From: Prorocentrum cordatum
Taxonomy: Eukaryota; Sar; Dinophyceae; Prorocentrales; Prorocentraceae
Assembly (NCBI GenBank): GCA_963575745.1
Contig: CAUYUJ010020170.1
Location: forward strand, 507,513-571,512
Direction of reading: 5' to 3'
DNA: 64,000 bases
The position numbers were made by a program, and so were the translations under genes. The notes beneath the pieces were generated by a model. It made no database searches. It saw nothing but the letters and a program-made list of their open reading frames with translations, and was not told where the DNA came from. How positions within the stretch are numbered: the first letter of the stretch is position 1; the number at the start of each line of letters is the position of its first letter. This document shows, one piece after another, positions 18,361-30,960 of the stretch.

Positions 18361-19754
18361 TGTTCTACCGTTGCTGGCAGACCTCCCTCTCGAAAACCGG
18401 GGGAGGCCACTGTGGGTTCCAACCCCCCCTTCCCCCCCCCCTGGGGTCCATCATGAAAAGGGGAGGGTTCACTACCGGTTCGAACCCCCTCCCCCCCAGA
18501 AAACTGGAGGGGGTCACTACCAGGCCGAACCCCCCCCCCTCCCCCCTCGCCGCAACGATTCCCCTTCCTCTCCCATTCTGGATGGGGGACTGGTGGGGAC
18601 AGTGGTTGGGACGGTGGTGGGGATGGTGGTGGAGTGTGGGGACAGTGGGGAGTGGGACCGTGGTGGGGACAGCGGTGGGAACAGTGGGGACAGTGCGACC
18701 GTGGTGGGAGCACTGGCGGGGACAGTAGGGACAGTGGTGGGGACTGTGGGGGCAGTGGGACAGTGGAACAGTGGAACAGTGGTGGGGACAGTGGGGACAG
18801 TGGACAGTGGGACAGTGGGACAGTGGTGGGGACGGTGGTGGTGGGGACAGCAGTGGGACAGCGGTGGGGATGGTTGTGGTGGGGACAGTGGTGAGGGCGG
18901 TGGTGAGGACGGTGGTGGACAGTGGTACAGTGGGAGAGTGGTGTGGACAGGGACAGTGGGACAATGGTGGGGACATTGTGGACAGTGGGAACAGCAACAG
19001 TGGACAGTGGTGGGGACAGTGGGACAGTGTGGGGACGGTGGTGGTGGGGACAGTGGCGAGGGACACCGTGACAGTGTGGGGCCAGTGGGAACACCTGTGG
19101 GGACGGAGTGTTGGGGACAGTGGTGAGGGCGGTGGTGAGGACGGTGGTGGGACAATGAGACAGTGCTACAGCGGGGAGAGTGGTGGGACAGTGGGACATT
19201 GGGACAGTGGTGGGAAAAGTGGACAGCTCAGTGGGACAGCGGTGGGGGTAGTGGGGACAGTGGGACAGTGGTGGGGGCAGTGGGGACAGTGGGGAAGTGG
19301 TGGGAACAGTGGGGACAGTGAAGAGAGTACGACCGTGGTGGGGACAGTGGCGGGACAGTGGGGACAGTGCGACGGCGGTTGGGGCATTGGTGGGGGCACT
19401 GGTGGGGACAGTGGTGGGAACAGTGGGGACAGTGGGACAGTGGTGGGGACGGTGGTGGGGACAGTGGTGAGGGCGGTGGTGAGGACGGTGGTTGGGACCC
19501 GGGAGTCTTCTGCTGGCTGCGAGGGGGGGGGGTCGAACCGGTAGTGTCCCCCAGGATATTTTGGAGGGGGGGGTTCGAACCCGCAGTGATCCTCTTGGTT
19601 TTCCTGAGAGGGGTGGGTGGGAGGGGTTAGGGGAGGGGGCGGTTGCCGGGGGAAGGGGGGGGAAGGGGTGGAGTTCGAGCAAAAAGCGAGGGGGGGCCGG
19701 GCTCCGGAGAAAGAGGGGGGGGAACTTTCCACCGTAGTGCGGCGGTGGATCACG

Positions 19755-19756
<2 letters not shown>
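18361..19756 (+). repeat. Minisatellite block A (GTGGGGACA family)
   Basis: The 5' flank (18,395-18,560) holds units of about 50-60 bp, including CCATCATGAAAAGGGG and ACCGGTTCGAACCCCC. The core (18,590-19,490) is a G-rich array of GTGGGGACA/GTGGGACA variants. The 3' flank repeats the GTTCGAACC boxes and ends with CACCGTAGTGCGGCGGTGG. The whole block recurs reverse-complemented at 21,561-23,112. Frames giving Gly/Thr/Val or His/Pro/Cys-rich peptides are artefacts. Confidence 0.85.

Positions 19757-19811
<55 letters not shown>
19757..19811. repeat. (CT)n microsatellite
   Basis: CTCTCT run directly after block A. The matching GAGAGAGCG on the other strand occurs at the corresponding edge of block B (21,561). 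Confidence 0.95.
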
Positions 19812-19813
<2 letters not shown>

Positions 19814-19887
19814 ATTATAAGAGCAATGCGTGTTCGGCCTATTGGAGTGCCAGGACGGCTGGTCCTTGCTCAAGTGTCGCCTCTCTC

Positions 19888-19969
19888 GGTCGGCGGGCGG
19901 CGCCGAGAGCGGGCGTTCTGCCTTCGCCTGCGTGCCAGCCGACCCCTCTGGGGCCGATCACGACCTCCT
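19888..19969. repeat. Direct repeat right of minisatellite block A
   Basis: Second copy of the roughly 85-bp sequence described at 18,126. It ends GGGGCCGATCACGACCTCCTG. Confidence 0.7.
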
Positions 19970-19977
19970 GTACTTTC

Positions 19978-20105
19978 CTGCTCCTCCTCCTCCTCCTCTT
20001 CCTCCTCCTGCTCCTCCTCCTCCTCCTCCTCTTCTTCCTCCTCCTCTATCCGCCTCCTCCTCCTGTATCCTCCCCCTCCTCCTCCTCTTCCTCCTCCTCC
20101 TCCTC
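19978..20105. repeat. (CCT)n microsatellite
   Basis: CTC triplets with TTC and GTA interruptions. The following 20,106-20,880 has no motif that I can assign, although it probably includes the decayed 5' part of the copia element. Confidence 0.9.
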
Positions 20106-20884
20106 GTTTCCTGCCCTGTCCTCACTCATAGGAGGGGTCGCCGCTGTTTGGCCCGAGCGCCGACGCATAATTGTTTATTGTACGGAGGGTTGCACAGTGC
20201 ATTCAACAACTTATTGCCGCCATGCTTTCTCCCGTACAGCGTCCAACACCCGCAACTCTAGTTGGTAGCGGAGCAGGGGACGATCCCAGTTCGTGATCCA
20301 TTTAACGTGCGAAAAGTGCGGTGTGGACGGGCATTCGCAGCCACCTTCGCTTCCTCATCGGTACCACTTTCCGCGTATGATTGTTCCGCAAGCCAACCGG
20401 CAAGGCGCTTCGGACATTTGGTCTTGGTCCGATTGCGAAGGCAACAGCAGAAGGCGTAATTTCGATGAGGAACGATTCGCCCACAGGAACGCCACGAAGT
20501 TCTTCGACCCATCGCAACCCCACAGGCACTGGCCGCAACTTCGCGTCGGGCATGCCTGCGAGGCTCCTTCCTGGGCTAGCGCCGTGCTTCGGTACGTGTG
20601 CGATAGTGCCGGCTGTCCTTGTGAGCACATTGTACCGCCCGCGTGGAATACTGCAAGTCTACGTGCCAGTTTCACCGACCGTGGCTTCGACCAAGGTTGA
20701 CATCATGGCTGCCCCGCACTTCGACATGGCGTTCGTCCCTGCGCAGGCCTGAGCCCCAAGGCCCAAGGCGCCTCCGCAGCCATCATCATGGTGAGGCACT
20801 ATCGAGGAAGATCTCCATCTTGACGTTCTGGGGCAGCATCCTCGTGCTTTTCGTGGCCATGCTTTTCTGGCTCACTAGCATGAT

Positions 20885-21545
20885 GATTGGTGGACCCAGT
20901 CCGCAGGGCGGTGGCGGCCGCGGTGCCATCACGTCCCGCCAGCCGCCCTCATAGTCACCCGGTGGCGAGTCCATGTATCCCTTCCGCCTATGGGTACAGG
21001 AACTGCTGGCTTGGGGCGCGCGGTCCACCGACATGGGCAGCGCACAACAATGCGCCGCCGTCATCCTCATCCTCGGTGGGGCCGCTCGCGAGCTCAAGCG
21101 CCCCATGAGCTTCGCGGATATGACAGAGGGAGGCATGGCCAACGGCAAGCGCGAGGATGCCGTGATCTACCGCATCGCGAACCTCGCCACAGTTCGGCCC
21201 ATTCGGCGAGGAGTCGCGCACCCAGGCAACCCGCAAACTCTTCGACTTTGCGAGGCGACGCATCGAAACCACTGACGTGCTGCTCTCGCGGTTTATCGAG
21301 CTGCGATCCCGAGCTGCGAGCGAACGTGGAGCTGCGATGTCTTGGGAAGGGAAGGCTACAGCTGGCTGCTCCTCCGAGCGGTCGGCGTCGAGGCTAGCCA
21401 ACTCATGATTCTGCTCCAGCCTTGCGGCAACCGATGCCCAGCCACTGAGGCCAGGCTCATGACTACGCTCAGGCGCGCGGGTCGCATCGTGGAGCATGCC
21501 CCAAACAGCGCGCCGCCATCTTTCGGAGGTTCCGTGGGCATGACC
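20885..21545 (+). pseudogene. Copia gag fragment (capsid-like part)
   Basis: One frame (20,973-21,275) reads YPFRLWVQELLAWG, then AAVILILGGAARELKRP and MTEGGMANGK, a helical gag region of dinoflagellate copia-like elements. A second frame (from about 21,342) continues with GYSWLLLRAVGVEASQLM, ILLQPCGNRCPATEA and RRAGRIVEHAPN, which is the next part of the same gag. At least one frameshift separates them (21,240-21,340). The coding similarity ends at about 21,545, immediately before minisatellite block B, so block B lies within or directly behind gag. Gag proteins form the particle that packages element RNA. This copy cannot. Confidence 0.65.
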
Positions 21546-22785
21546 AATGACAAGTACGAGAGAGCGCGACCCACCGCCGCGTCACTGTGGGAATTCCCCC
21601 GCTCTTCCTCTGGAGCCCGGGGCCCACCCTTCCACTCGCTTCGAAAATCCTCCCCCTGCTGGAACCCCTGCCCCCCCCCCCCCCTCCCTCGGCAAAACCC
21701 ACCGCTCCCCTTGACCCCGCCCCCGCCCCCGCCCCTCCAGAAAACCGAGGGGGGCCGCCACCGGTTCGAATTCCCCCCCCAAGAACCGGGGGGCACCATT
21801 ACCGGTTCGAGCGCCCCCCGCCTTTTCCAGAAAACCAAGGGGGGGAGTCGTTGCCGGTTCGAACCCTACCACCGCCGCGCGCACTCGCCGCCGGCAAACG
21901 ATTCCCGGGCCCCCGCCGCGCCCACTGCTGTCCCCAGCACCGCTGTCCCCACCGCCGCTGCCCCACTGTTCCCACCGCCAGCCCCCGCTGCCCCCACCGG
22001 TGCCCCCGCCACTGTCGCGCTGTCCCCACTGTCCCCACCATTGGTCCCACCGCAGTCCCACTCTCCCCGCTTTCCCCACGGTCCCCACGCCACTGCCCCG
22101 CTGCCCCAACTGTCCCACTGCCCCCACTGCCCCCGCCGCTGTCCCACTGAGCTGCCCCATGGTTCCCGCCGCTGCCCCCGCCACTGCCCCCGTGCACCTC
22201 TGTCCCATTGTCCCGCCACCGTCCTCGCCGCCGCCCCCACCACTGCCCCCGCCGCCACTGTCACCACCACTGTCCCGCTGTCCCCACCACATTCCTATTC
22301 TCCCCGCACCGATGTCCCCGCCGCCACCGCCCCCATCACTGTCCCGCAGGCCCCGCCGCTGTCCCATTGTCCCCGCTGTTCCAATCATTGTTCCCGCCGT
22401 TCCCACCAGTGCCCCCGCCGCTGTTTCGCCGCCCCCACTCCCCCCGCCATTGCCCCGCCACTGCCCCCCGCCCCCCACTTTCCCCGCGGCCCCCACCACT
22501 GTCCCATTGCCCCCGCTGTTGCCACCGCTGCCCCACTGTCCCCGCGGCCCCCGCCGCTGGCCCACTGCGCTGCCCCGCTGCCTCCCCGACCACTCTCCAC
22601 ATCGCGCTACTGTCCCGCCACCGCCCTCACCGCCGCCTTCACCGCTGTCCCCACCGCTAAGGTCCCCGCCGCTGCCCCGCTGCCCCCACCGCTGCCCCGC
22701 CGCCCCTTCGCCATTGCCCCCGCCGCCGCCGCCCCCACCACTGTCCGCGCCAATGCCCGACTGTTCCCACGCCGCTGTCACGCTT

Positions 22786-23639
<854 letters not shown>

Positions 23640-23689
23640 CCATCTAACAACGACACACATAACTTTTGGCACTCTCAAAGTCTCGACCC

Positions 23690-24265
23690 TTGGGCCGCCG
23701 GTGCCGCCGAGCTTCCTGGCGCAGGAGGTCCCATGAAGCGCGCTGCCAGCCCGTCGCAGAGTGCCATGACATCGCGGGCAGCCTATCTGGCCGCCGCGCA
23801 AGCGCCCGCGAACGAGGTTGACCGAGGCCGATTGCGACAGCGGGACTTCTCCAGACACAAGCTCGGGCCCAGGCGGAGAGGTCAACTACCGAACAAGGAG
23901 CTCTGCCCGGATAGATGCCCAGCTGTTCTGGCAGATGAAGATTGATGAGCGACAGTGGCGCAGACACATGCAACGTCCTACTCATAAGGAAAGTAGGTCG
24001 AACAATAACGCCCTCTCCAGAGAAAGGCAAGAGCAAAGGCAGGGTTGCCCATAAGTGCGCGTTCCTTATGGAGCTAGCAGCTACCCAAGTATATCAGGTT
24101 TTCTTCAGCGGAAAAGGACAGGGCAAAGGTAAACGCTCGTCTGGCAATGGAAGAGGCAGACGCCGCAAACCGCAAGGCCATGGCGGGACCTAGTATCGGT
24201 GGAGGCGAGTGCGAATTCCGTGCTGGGTGTCCGCAAGGCACCACGTCGCCACTACGGGGCGGCGG
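23690..24265 (+). pseudogene. Copia gag C-terminal part with decayed zinc knuckle
   Basis: Frames in succession give SGTSPDTSSGPGGEVNY (about 23,840), an RQWRRHMQRP basic segment (about 23,950), KGKSKGR and KGQGKGKRSSGNGRGRRRKP (about 24,115-24,180), and then CEFRAGCPQG (about 24,210). The order of acidic SGTS-DTSS, basic WRR, Gly/Lys run and CP-type knuckle is that of dinoflagellate copia gag. Frameshifts occur at about 23,990 and 24,190, and only the last two Cys of a CxxC-type knuckle remain clear. The next stretch, 24,266-25,120, has no motif that I can assign. Confidence 0.6.
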
Positions 24266-25119
24266 CACCGGCGGCCAGTTCGGAGGCTGCGTGGGCTCCG
24301 GGCCCATAGACGGCACCTTGCGCGCTGGCCCTTTCGCTGGAATCCCGGGAGTTTCCTGCGGGGTCACTGGGTGACCTCCTCGGCCGCGGCCAAGCCGCAG
24401 CGCCGCGCCAGCGCGGCCGTCCGCCACCGGCTCCTGGCAGATGCCTCAGTCGTCGGCTCGCGGCCAGCAGCCTCGGTCGCCGCGGCCCAGGACCGCGCGC
24501 GCGCCGACGAGCCAGCGGTCCTGCCACCACCTCAGATGTTCAGCATTGCAGCGCCAACTTGAGGACCGCCCCAGCTTCCAGCGCTGCCGCAGTTTCCCGA
24601 GCCAGCAGCAGCTGCCGACAGAGCTCGTCCTTCCGCCAACGAACCGCGGAGGACTGCAGCCCCATGAAGCTCCCCCGAGATGAGTCTCATCGACCGACAG
24701 TGCAGCGCAGGCGCCACCGTCCTCAAATGGGCCAACTCGCTGTTCCTGATGTTCACCGCACCCCATCCCTCACAAAAGCGCTTCCGCCCAATTCGCACGC
24801 CAACGACAGGGTCAGCTAGCGCGAGCTGCCCTGCCAGATGGACAGCGACGCCGCGGATATGAGCACCCAGCTGAAGTGCCGACCGCGGCTATCAGGACCA
24901 ACGTCGCGCACGACGCGGCCCCCGAGATCTCCATCCGGCTGTCTTCCGCGGCCAGATTGGAAGACGACCGCGACGCTCCGATGGAACGGCGCCGTGCTCA
25001 CCGACGCGAGCGTGCCCAAATAATGATCGGCATGGCCATGGCTGGACCTCCGACCGCACCACCGCCACTACCATCGGATCTATGCGCAGAGTCAGAACTC
25101 ACCGGACTTGAAGTCGACG

Positions 25120-25240
25120 CCGATGAGATGTGCGGCATCTGTTTGGATCGTTGCGTCAGCTTGGATCTCGTTGTCATCTGAATGTGGTCATCGTTTCCAC
25201 CAGAGCTGCGCCGACGTCTGTGACGCCACTAGCTGCGACG
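25120..25240 (+). pseudogene. RING-finger remnant inside the retroelement
   Basis: One frame gives DEMCGICLDRCVSLD (25,120-25,165). The neighbouring frame gives SSECGHRFHQSCADVC (25,175-25,222). Joined, these would supply CxxC, then CGHxFHxxC, the first two thirds of a RING-H2 layout. The final CxxC is not clear. It sits directly upstream of the protease, where related dinoflagellate elements also appear to carry a RING domain (from memory). If once functional it could have been an E3 ubiquitin ligase or a nucleic-acid-binding module. Here it is broken. Confidence 0.5.
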
Positions 25241-25589
25241 ACGCCCGGGTGCGAGCGGCGGAAGAGGCGCTCCGTGGCCACGAGTCCCGATCACCATTCT
25301 CACAAAGCCCAACACGTAAACAATACTTGGATGCGCGCGAGGCCACGCACATCCGAATAGCTACTGCGCCCATTGATGCGCCCGAGGAGGACCTGCCCCC
25401 CGGCGCTTATGGGGTCCTGACAATACCGCGAGACGCACCGATCGGCGAGATCACCATCAGCATCTTTGCGTCTACTCGGGAACAGCCGTCACCTCAAGGC
25501 TCACCACAGGGTGGTGGAGCCGATGCGCTTCCCCGGTGGCCAGCCACTGGCCCAGCAAACGAGCGTGCCACCCAGGAGTGTCGCAGTCG

Positions 25590-26080
25590 CACCCAGCGCC
25601 CTTCAAGCGAGCTCAGTGTAGTCGTGGACCCAGGTGCGTGTACCAACCTCATGGGCGAGATGCTCGCGCGCCAGCTGCGCCGCCGAGCCGCAGGGGCAGG
25701 GGAAAGGCCGCAGCAGCTCCTCGTGAGCAAGCCCTCGAGCACCCAAGGCGTTGGCAACGGGGCCAAGTTATGCGCCCATTAGACGCGCGCCCCCGTCGCC
25801 GTCACGGATGAAGAGGGCAAAGCTTCCATCCGCGGCTTCACAGCGCCCAGTGCCAGAGGATCGGGGAGCGACCTGCTTGGCCTGCCTGGCCCACGCAGCA
25901 TGGAGTCCATGCGCGCGATCCTGGACGTGGGTCAACGCGAGCTGATCTTGCCCAGCGGCGGCGACATCCTGATCCAATGGCCCGCGGGCGCGGCTCGCGC
26001 CCCGCTGCAGAAGGCTCCGAGCGGACAACTTGCGATGGTCACCGACGACTTCGAGAGGGCAGTGCAAGCCGCAGGCGGCG
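25590..26080 (+). pseudogene. Copia aspartic protease
   Basis: SSELSVVVDPGACTNLMG (25,605-25,655) matches the retropepsin active-site region, with DPG in place of the usual D(T/S)G. QGVGNGAK follows. After an in-frame TAG at 25,780 the same frame continues as TRAPVAVTDEEGK, GSDLLGL, RSMESMRAILDVGQ and KAPSGQLAMVTDDF. This is the protease C-terminal half and flanking linker seen in dinoflagellate copia polyproteins. Apart from the single stop it is one of the best preserved parts. The role would be polyprotein processing. Confidence 0.65.
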
Positions 26081-26589
26081 CATCCGACCGCAGCGTTCAG
26101 TTGCGCACCCACACTGGCGAGACGGAGACGGAGAGGGAAGACGCGACGCCGGCATATCAATATCAACCCTCAACACGACGCAGGCAGTCTCGTCGTCAAC
26201 ACCTCGAGCTGGCGACAGCGATCCATTGCGCCTGAGGTTTTGGCCATGCGAAGGGACGGGCAGAACCGCCTTCCTTGTTGCCCAGGTGCCTCCGTCGCCT
26301 GCTGTTCCCACCGAGGAGGCAGAACGTGCGAAGGCACGCAAGAAGCAAGTTCACGCGCCCGCCAAACGCCCCAATAATCAAGAATACGTGTTCTACGACA
26401 TCGGCGACGACGCGACGACCTCTCTGGCCTTGGCACCGACGCAATCATTGAGCGCGTCGGCGAGCTCCCAGTCGGCGAGCACCTGGCGGAATCATGCGCA
26501 GCAGGGACCATCGTTGGTCAACGTGCCGCGTGCCCAGTGCCCGCCTTCCAAGCCGCAGACGTATCGCATGCCCTCGCAACGATCCTTGT

Positions 26590-27000
26590 CCTAGGGCCCG
26601 GCACGGACCCATGTGAACTGTGCGGCGGCGAAGCCCGCGCCTCACAAATAGCCGCCTCGACGACAACTCGATGCAAGCGACAATTTCGACCTGATTCCTG
26701 GCTGTGACCTGGGCGATCCTACCATCCAGTTTCACGTCTTCAGTACCTCAAGTCCAACAATGTACTGGGGGTTGTAATGGCGCCGTCTTGCCGCGGCACT
26801 GGGCCGCCCAGTGGTCTCAAATCAATTGCGATATCTGGCGAACGCGTTACACGGATAATGCACCGCGCATCTCCTTCTGCGAGCAAGTCGCGTTTGTACA
26901 TATACACCATGGGCTGCATTTATTTATTCGAGCGACCGAGCCCCACCTGGCCCAGCACATTGCGGCCATGGAAACAAGTATCTACACGTCCGCGCGCGGG
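26590..27000 (+). pseudogene. Methyltransferase-like segment of copia polyprotein
   Basis: Pieces in three frames line up: CELCGGEARAS (26,613-26,645), NFDLIPGCDLGDPTIQF (about 26,680-26,732), GVVMAPSCRGTGPPSG (26,768-26,815), and NCDIWRTRY with ISFCEQVAFVHIHHG (about 26,827-26,915). Motifs of the form ELCGG...S and MAPSC resemble the AdoMet-binding and PC motifs of C5-methyltransferase-like folds. The same type of domain is found standing alone at 870-1,710. No activity is expected from this copy. The preceding 26,081-26,589 is open in places but unrecognised. Confidence 0.5.
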
Positions 27001-27469
27001 CGCGGTTGTGCTCGATCAGCGCGGCCTGGGAGCCAGAGGTCCACGTGGCCTTCCAGCCAAGATGCCGCCCGCAGCTGTCGCCGGCTCACCGCGCATGCCG
27101 GCGCTCCCCAGGAGCCTGAGACGCAGCGGTCGCTGCGACCACGACGTCAACGGGGATCGCAGCCCACGCGCCAAGACACTCCAGGTCTGGCTGCGGCGCC
27201 TAGCTGAGCGCGCGGCGCAAGGCATCGCCACTCTTGAAGCCGCGGTGAAAAGCCCCCATCGCGCCGATGGCAGAGCCTTGCCGGGCCACAGGGGCCCGCG
27301 TCAGCCCAGGGGAGCCGACGCACCACCTGTTCCAGCACTGGCACCGGCAGCCACGCCAGCACCAACAGACAAGCCGCGTGCCCGATCGAAGGCGCCTGGA
27401 GCTCCCAAGCGCGCCGCGGGCACGCAGACGGCTGCCGTCGCGACAGCTGCCAAGCAGGCAGCCAACGCA

Positions 27470-27645
27470 CCAAACGCTAAATGGTATCCAGAATGTCATG
27501 GCTGCCGCGGGAAGCGCAGCCATCTGGATCCACGTCGCATCAAGGTCCCAGGGAAGTGTGCCATCCTTCCAGGAGTCGAATCACCCACGATGCTCTTGTC
27601 CAGCATGCGCGCGAGACCCGCCGCGAGTTAGAGCGCGCCCTGACC
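27470..27645 (+). pseudogene. Cys-rich segment before integrase
   Basis: YPECHGCRGKRSHLDP then RRIKVPGKC (27,486-27,560) in one frame, and CSCPACARDPPR (27,590-27,625) in the next, give two CxxC groups that look like a small zinc-binding unit. Its function is unknown. The region before it, 27,001-27,469, is Ala/Pro/Arg-rich with no motif. Confidence 0.45.
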
Positions 27646-27677
27646 GCGCCAGGCGGCCGGGTCAATGCCGCGGTTTC

Positions 27678-27905
27678 TGGGGAAACGTAAGACTCGAGTA
27701 AGCCAGAACCTGGGTTTGCCATCGTTTTTCCCACGAGCGCGCCCTGAATTTTGACGGTCCGGTTTTCGCGAGATGTCTGCGGCGGGAGCCCGCGTCAAAT
27801 TTCAGATTGGGTCTCGTCGTTGCCATGGTGGCCTCCCTCGGCCAACCCGAGCCCCCCGCGCCCGAGTCGCGCGTCTTCCTGGTGTTTTGACGAACCACGC
27901 GGCGT
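27678..27905. repeat. Dispersed repeat, copy 2, inserted in the copia element
   Basis: Same orientation as 14,588-14,822 (see there). It interrupts the retroelement between the Cys-rich segment and integrase, so it probably inserted after the retroelement. Confidence 0.7.
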
Positions 27906-27999
27906 CATCCAGGGGCGCCGCACAGGCCAGCGCGGAACCTTTTCGCGCGAGGCCCGAGCGCAGCAGTCCTAAGAACCCGCGGCAGGAATCCCTGGTTCA

Positions 28000-29330
28000 T
28001 ATGTGAGCCCCAACACCGACGGGCCGCCTCGGGACCGAGGCCCCGTCGAAGACTCTGCACCACCAGCTCCAATCCGCGACGATCTGACGACGACGAGCCG
28101 CGACAACCGCCAGCCCCATCAGCGCCTCCAGCTCCCAGGGCCCCTCGACCACAACCTCGTCTCGTGGGCGCTGCGACGGGTCATGCGCCAGAAGATCGGG
28201 TATCGGACCAGCAGAGCTTGCGCATGCTGCGAACCGCTGATGCATCGCAAGTACGCCGCGAGATCCGTAAACTACCTCCGCTGGTGGCATGATAAACAGA
28301 CTCACGTGGGGAATCTAACAACAGCAGCCACGTGCCCGAGCACAGTCATCCAAGTCATCGCCGGCGTGGCAGATGCATGCCGCGAATGCAGGGTTTGGGC
28401 CAGCAGCGCGTCACAAATCACATTCTCGGCCGAGCTTGTCGCGGCCCCCGTACAGAAAGTAGCAGGGGGCATTCTTCTATCGCCAGTATCCGATCTGGCA
28501 CATGATCGCTAGAGCCGACCGACGGCAGGCAGCAGAGCCTTTCGAAGCTGAGTCGAACGATGCTGGACACCGATCCTCTGAGAGCTTGTGCTCTGCCATC
28601 CTGGCATGTTGGATCTCGATATTCGGACCGTTGCAGACACTGAGAGCAGATGGCGAACATGGTATCTTCGATGCCGCAGCCAAGCCATTCTTCGATCGAC
28701 ACGACATCGTGGTCCGAGTGCGAGCCCCCGACCAGCGCGACGACGCGGCGCAATCCTGCGACGCGCCATGCATCGCATTTTAAGACAATTTCGGCGCGAA
28801 GGACTAGGAGTCAGCATGCCCGACCTACTGTCTGAGGCTGTGTGTTGCAGGCAGGTCTCTCCCATCCAACGGAGGCGCAACTGCACGCGTCGCGCGATGC
28901 GGACAACAACCGCGGATTCTGCTAGACACGTTGGTGCTCCCTGGTGACGCAGCAGGCGCGGCCCGCAATTGACACCTGCTAAGGAAAACCGCCCTGCAAC
29001 GGATTGCAGTCGCCCCTGCCATCTCCTGCCTCGGCCGAGCCTCCAAGACCAACGCCGCAGTCGCAGGGCAGACCCTGGACAACAAACCAGGTGAGCTGGT
29101 CGACTTCTACCGAGCTCCATCCACCAAAGATGCGAGCGGGCGGAGTGGCCCAGCCGCAGTCGTCAAGACGAGTGTCCAGCAAGGCACCGTAGTCATTAAT
29201 CATCAACTACCGAGGCGCCGAACAGATGCGCCGCCTCGGAGATGCACGACGCTTCATGGGCATTGGTGGATTGGCACGCGGAGTTACGAGGCAACCTATT
29301 ACACCTTGCGGTCAGGCATGGATGGAGGTA
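28000..29330 (+). pseudogene. Copia integrase, decayed
   Basis: The N-terminal zinc region is NYLRWWHDKQTHVGNL then ADACRECRVWASS (28,265-28,405), an H-H-C-C arrangement. The core is partly readable as IFGPLQTLRADGEHGIFD (about 28,620-28,675; D of the catalytic triad), RHDIVVRVRAPDQRD (about 28,695-28,745), and ILRRAMHRILRQFRREGL then MPDLLSEAV (28,770-28,845). The C-terminal part is GELVDFYRAPSTKDASG (about 29,090-29,142) followed by GPAAVV. At least four frame changes are needed. The role in an intact element is insertion of cDNA into the genome. Confidence 0.65.
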
Positions 29331-29399
29331 GGGCGGTGCATCATGAGCCTATCGGCTCAGACCCTTTAACGCTTTGGCCTTGCCAACGTTAGCGCGGTC

Positions 29400-30960
29400 A
29401 CCACCGTCGCCGACAGCGAGTGCTCCGTGGCTGTGAGCTTCGAGTACTTAGCCCGAAACGTCTTCAATCTCAACAGTTTCGCGGCCATCGAATTCGGCCG
29501 CGGCCTCGAGGGCATCGTGACCAAAGAGAGTCGATTTGGATCACTCCTGGCACGGTAGCGACCGGGCCATTGCGAAGTGGATGCTTGATTGAGCTTCCAG
29601 GTTGGTAGACTAAGCCTTGTCGAGATCCTCTGCTTCGACCACGGAATAATGTGCTATCTCCCGTTTGCATTTGGAGAGGTAGCCGGCGCGCGCCCCGACG
29701 ATTCCACGCGCGGCGACGGGGGGTTATCTATCATCGAGGACGGGGTCCCACGAAGACTCTCTGAGCGATCGCTGCTTCATGGACACCACATGGTGGACCT
29801 CAAGTCACGACCAACAGGCAGTCATGAAGGATGCGTTGTTCACAGAGTCGGTCACCCTCGAGAGGATCCTAGAGACGGAGTCCCAACGTGCTCCGTCACA
29901 TGCACTACCGTGCGCCCTGTGCACCGGTGTGCCAGCATCATCACTACTTTACAGTAGGTGCTGTACCTTTGGAGACCACAGAGGCCACCGATATCTATGA
30001 GGCTGGGAACGCCTACGTGGACAGGTTGGCCCCGGACGAGATGCGCACATTTCTTTACGAGTTCACTCGCCTTGTTCATGACGGCCACTGCGCAAGCCTC
30101 CGGATCATCGCGGCAGGAGCCCAGAAGGCAGTGGTCGAACGCGAGACTGGCTGACTCACCCCCGAAGAGTTTCGAGAGCACGCTGCATCCGTCGCTGCCG
30201 CTGTGCTCGAAGAACTGCAAGTACGGGTAGATTACACTTGCTTCTCGCAGCGCCCTCGCCGAGAAGCACGCGACATCCGTGACTGGCGCGGTCGTAGGCA
30301 AGTGGGCATGGACGCGAAGTAAAGCATACCCATTTCAAACGTTTCGGATCATCTGCATGAGGCCCTCCCCTCAGGCTTCAAGGACGCCGTCGCCGATCGC
30401 GTCGCCACTTTCGCAGGCATCTCACCATAGCCATCCCACTGCGCGATTGTCCGTCTCTGAGGCTGATTGCCGAGGACGACGCAAAGATGGTGAGATCGTC
30501 CTACTCGCCACCAAACTTGCCGACGACATCCAGGTCGTTGGATCACCAGAACAGGCCGAGTTACGTCATTGCCTAGAGGATGCCTCTCGTAAAGGTGAGC
30601 TGGATGTTCGCGGGGAAAATTTCACGTGCTGTGGGACGCGCCATTCCCGCGCGCACAGCGGCGGATATGAGCTGGCAGATCGAGCGCAGTCAGGCTTCGA
30701 AGCCAATCGGAAGCGCTGAGCTAGCTGGCAAGTCCAGCTCCGAGCTCGCATCAGAGGGCCTGGCCAAGCTGTACCTCAGTCTGACTTTGGCATTGGCTTC
30801 GCTCTCATCGCGCGAATCGATCTGCCGGCCTACGCAGACGCACGTCAGCGCCGCACAGCGGCGCCAAAGGCGCCGACAAGGGGCGCGCCCTGCGAGGGGC
30901 CACCTTCCTGCGCACGGGCGCCCGAGATACAGATTTTCACCAAACGTTCGTTGGCAAGCA
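29400..30960 (+). pseudogene. Probable reverse transcriptase remnant
   Basis: Between recognisable integrase and RNase H, this is where copia RT should lie. Short open pieces such as LTPEEFREHAASVAAAVLEE (about 30,154-30,213) and ALPSGFKDAVADRVA (about 30,360-30,405) are compatible with an RT flank. I cannot find the core YVDD-type motif, so the assignment rests mainly on position. Confidence 0.35.

Noticed and set aside
18470-19600. tRNA genes at GGTTCGAA boxes
   Set aside because: No acceptor, D or anticodon stems can be formed around the boxes.
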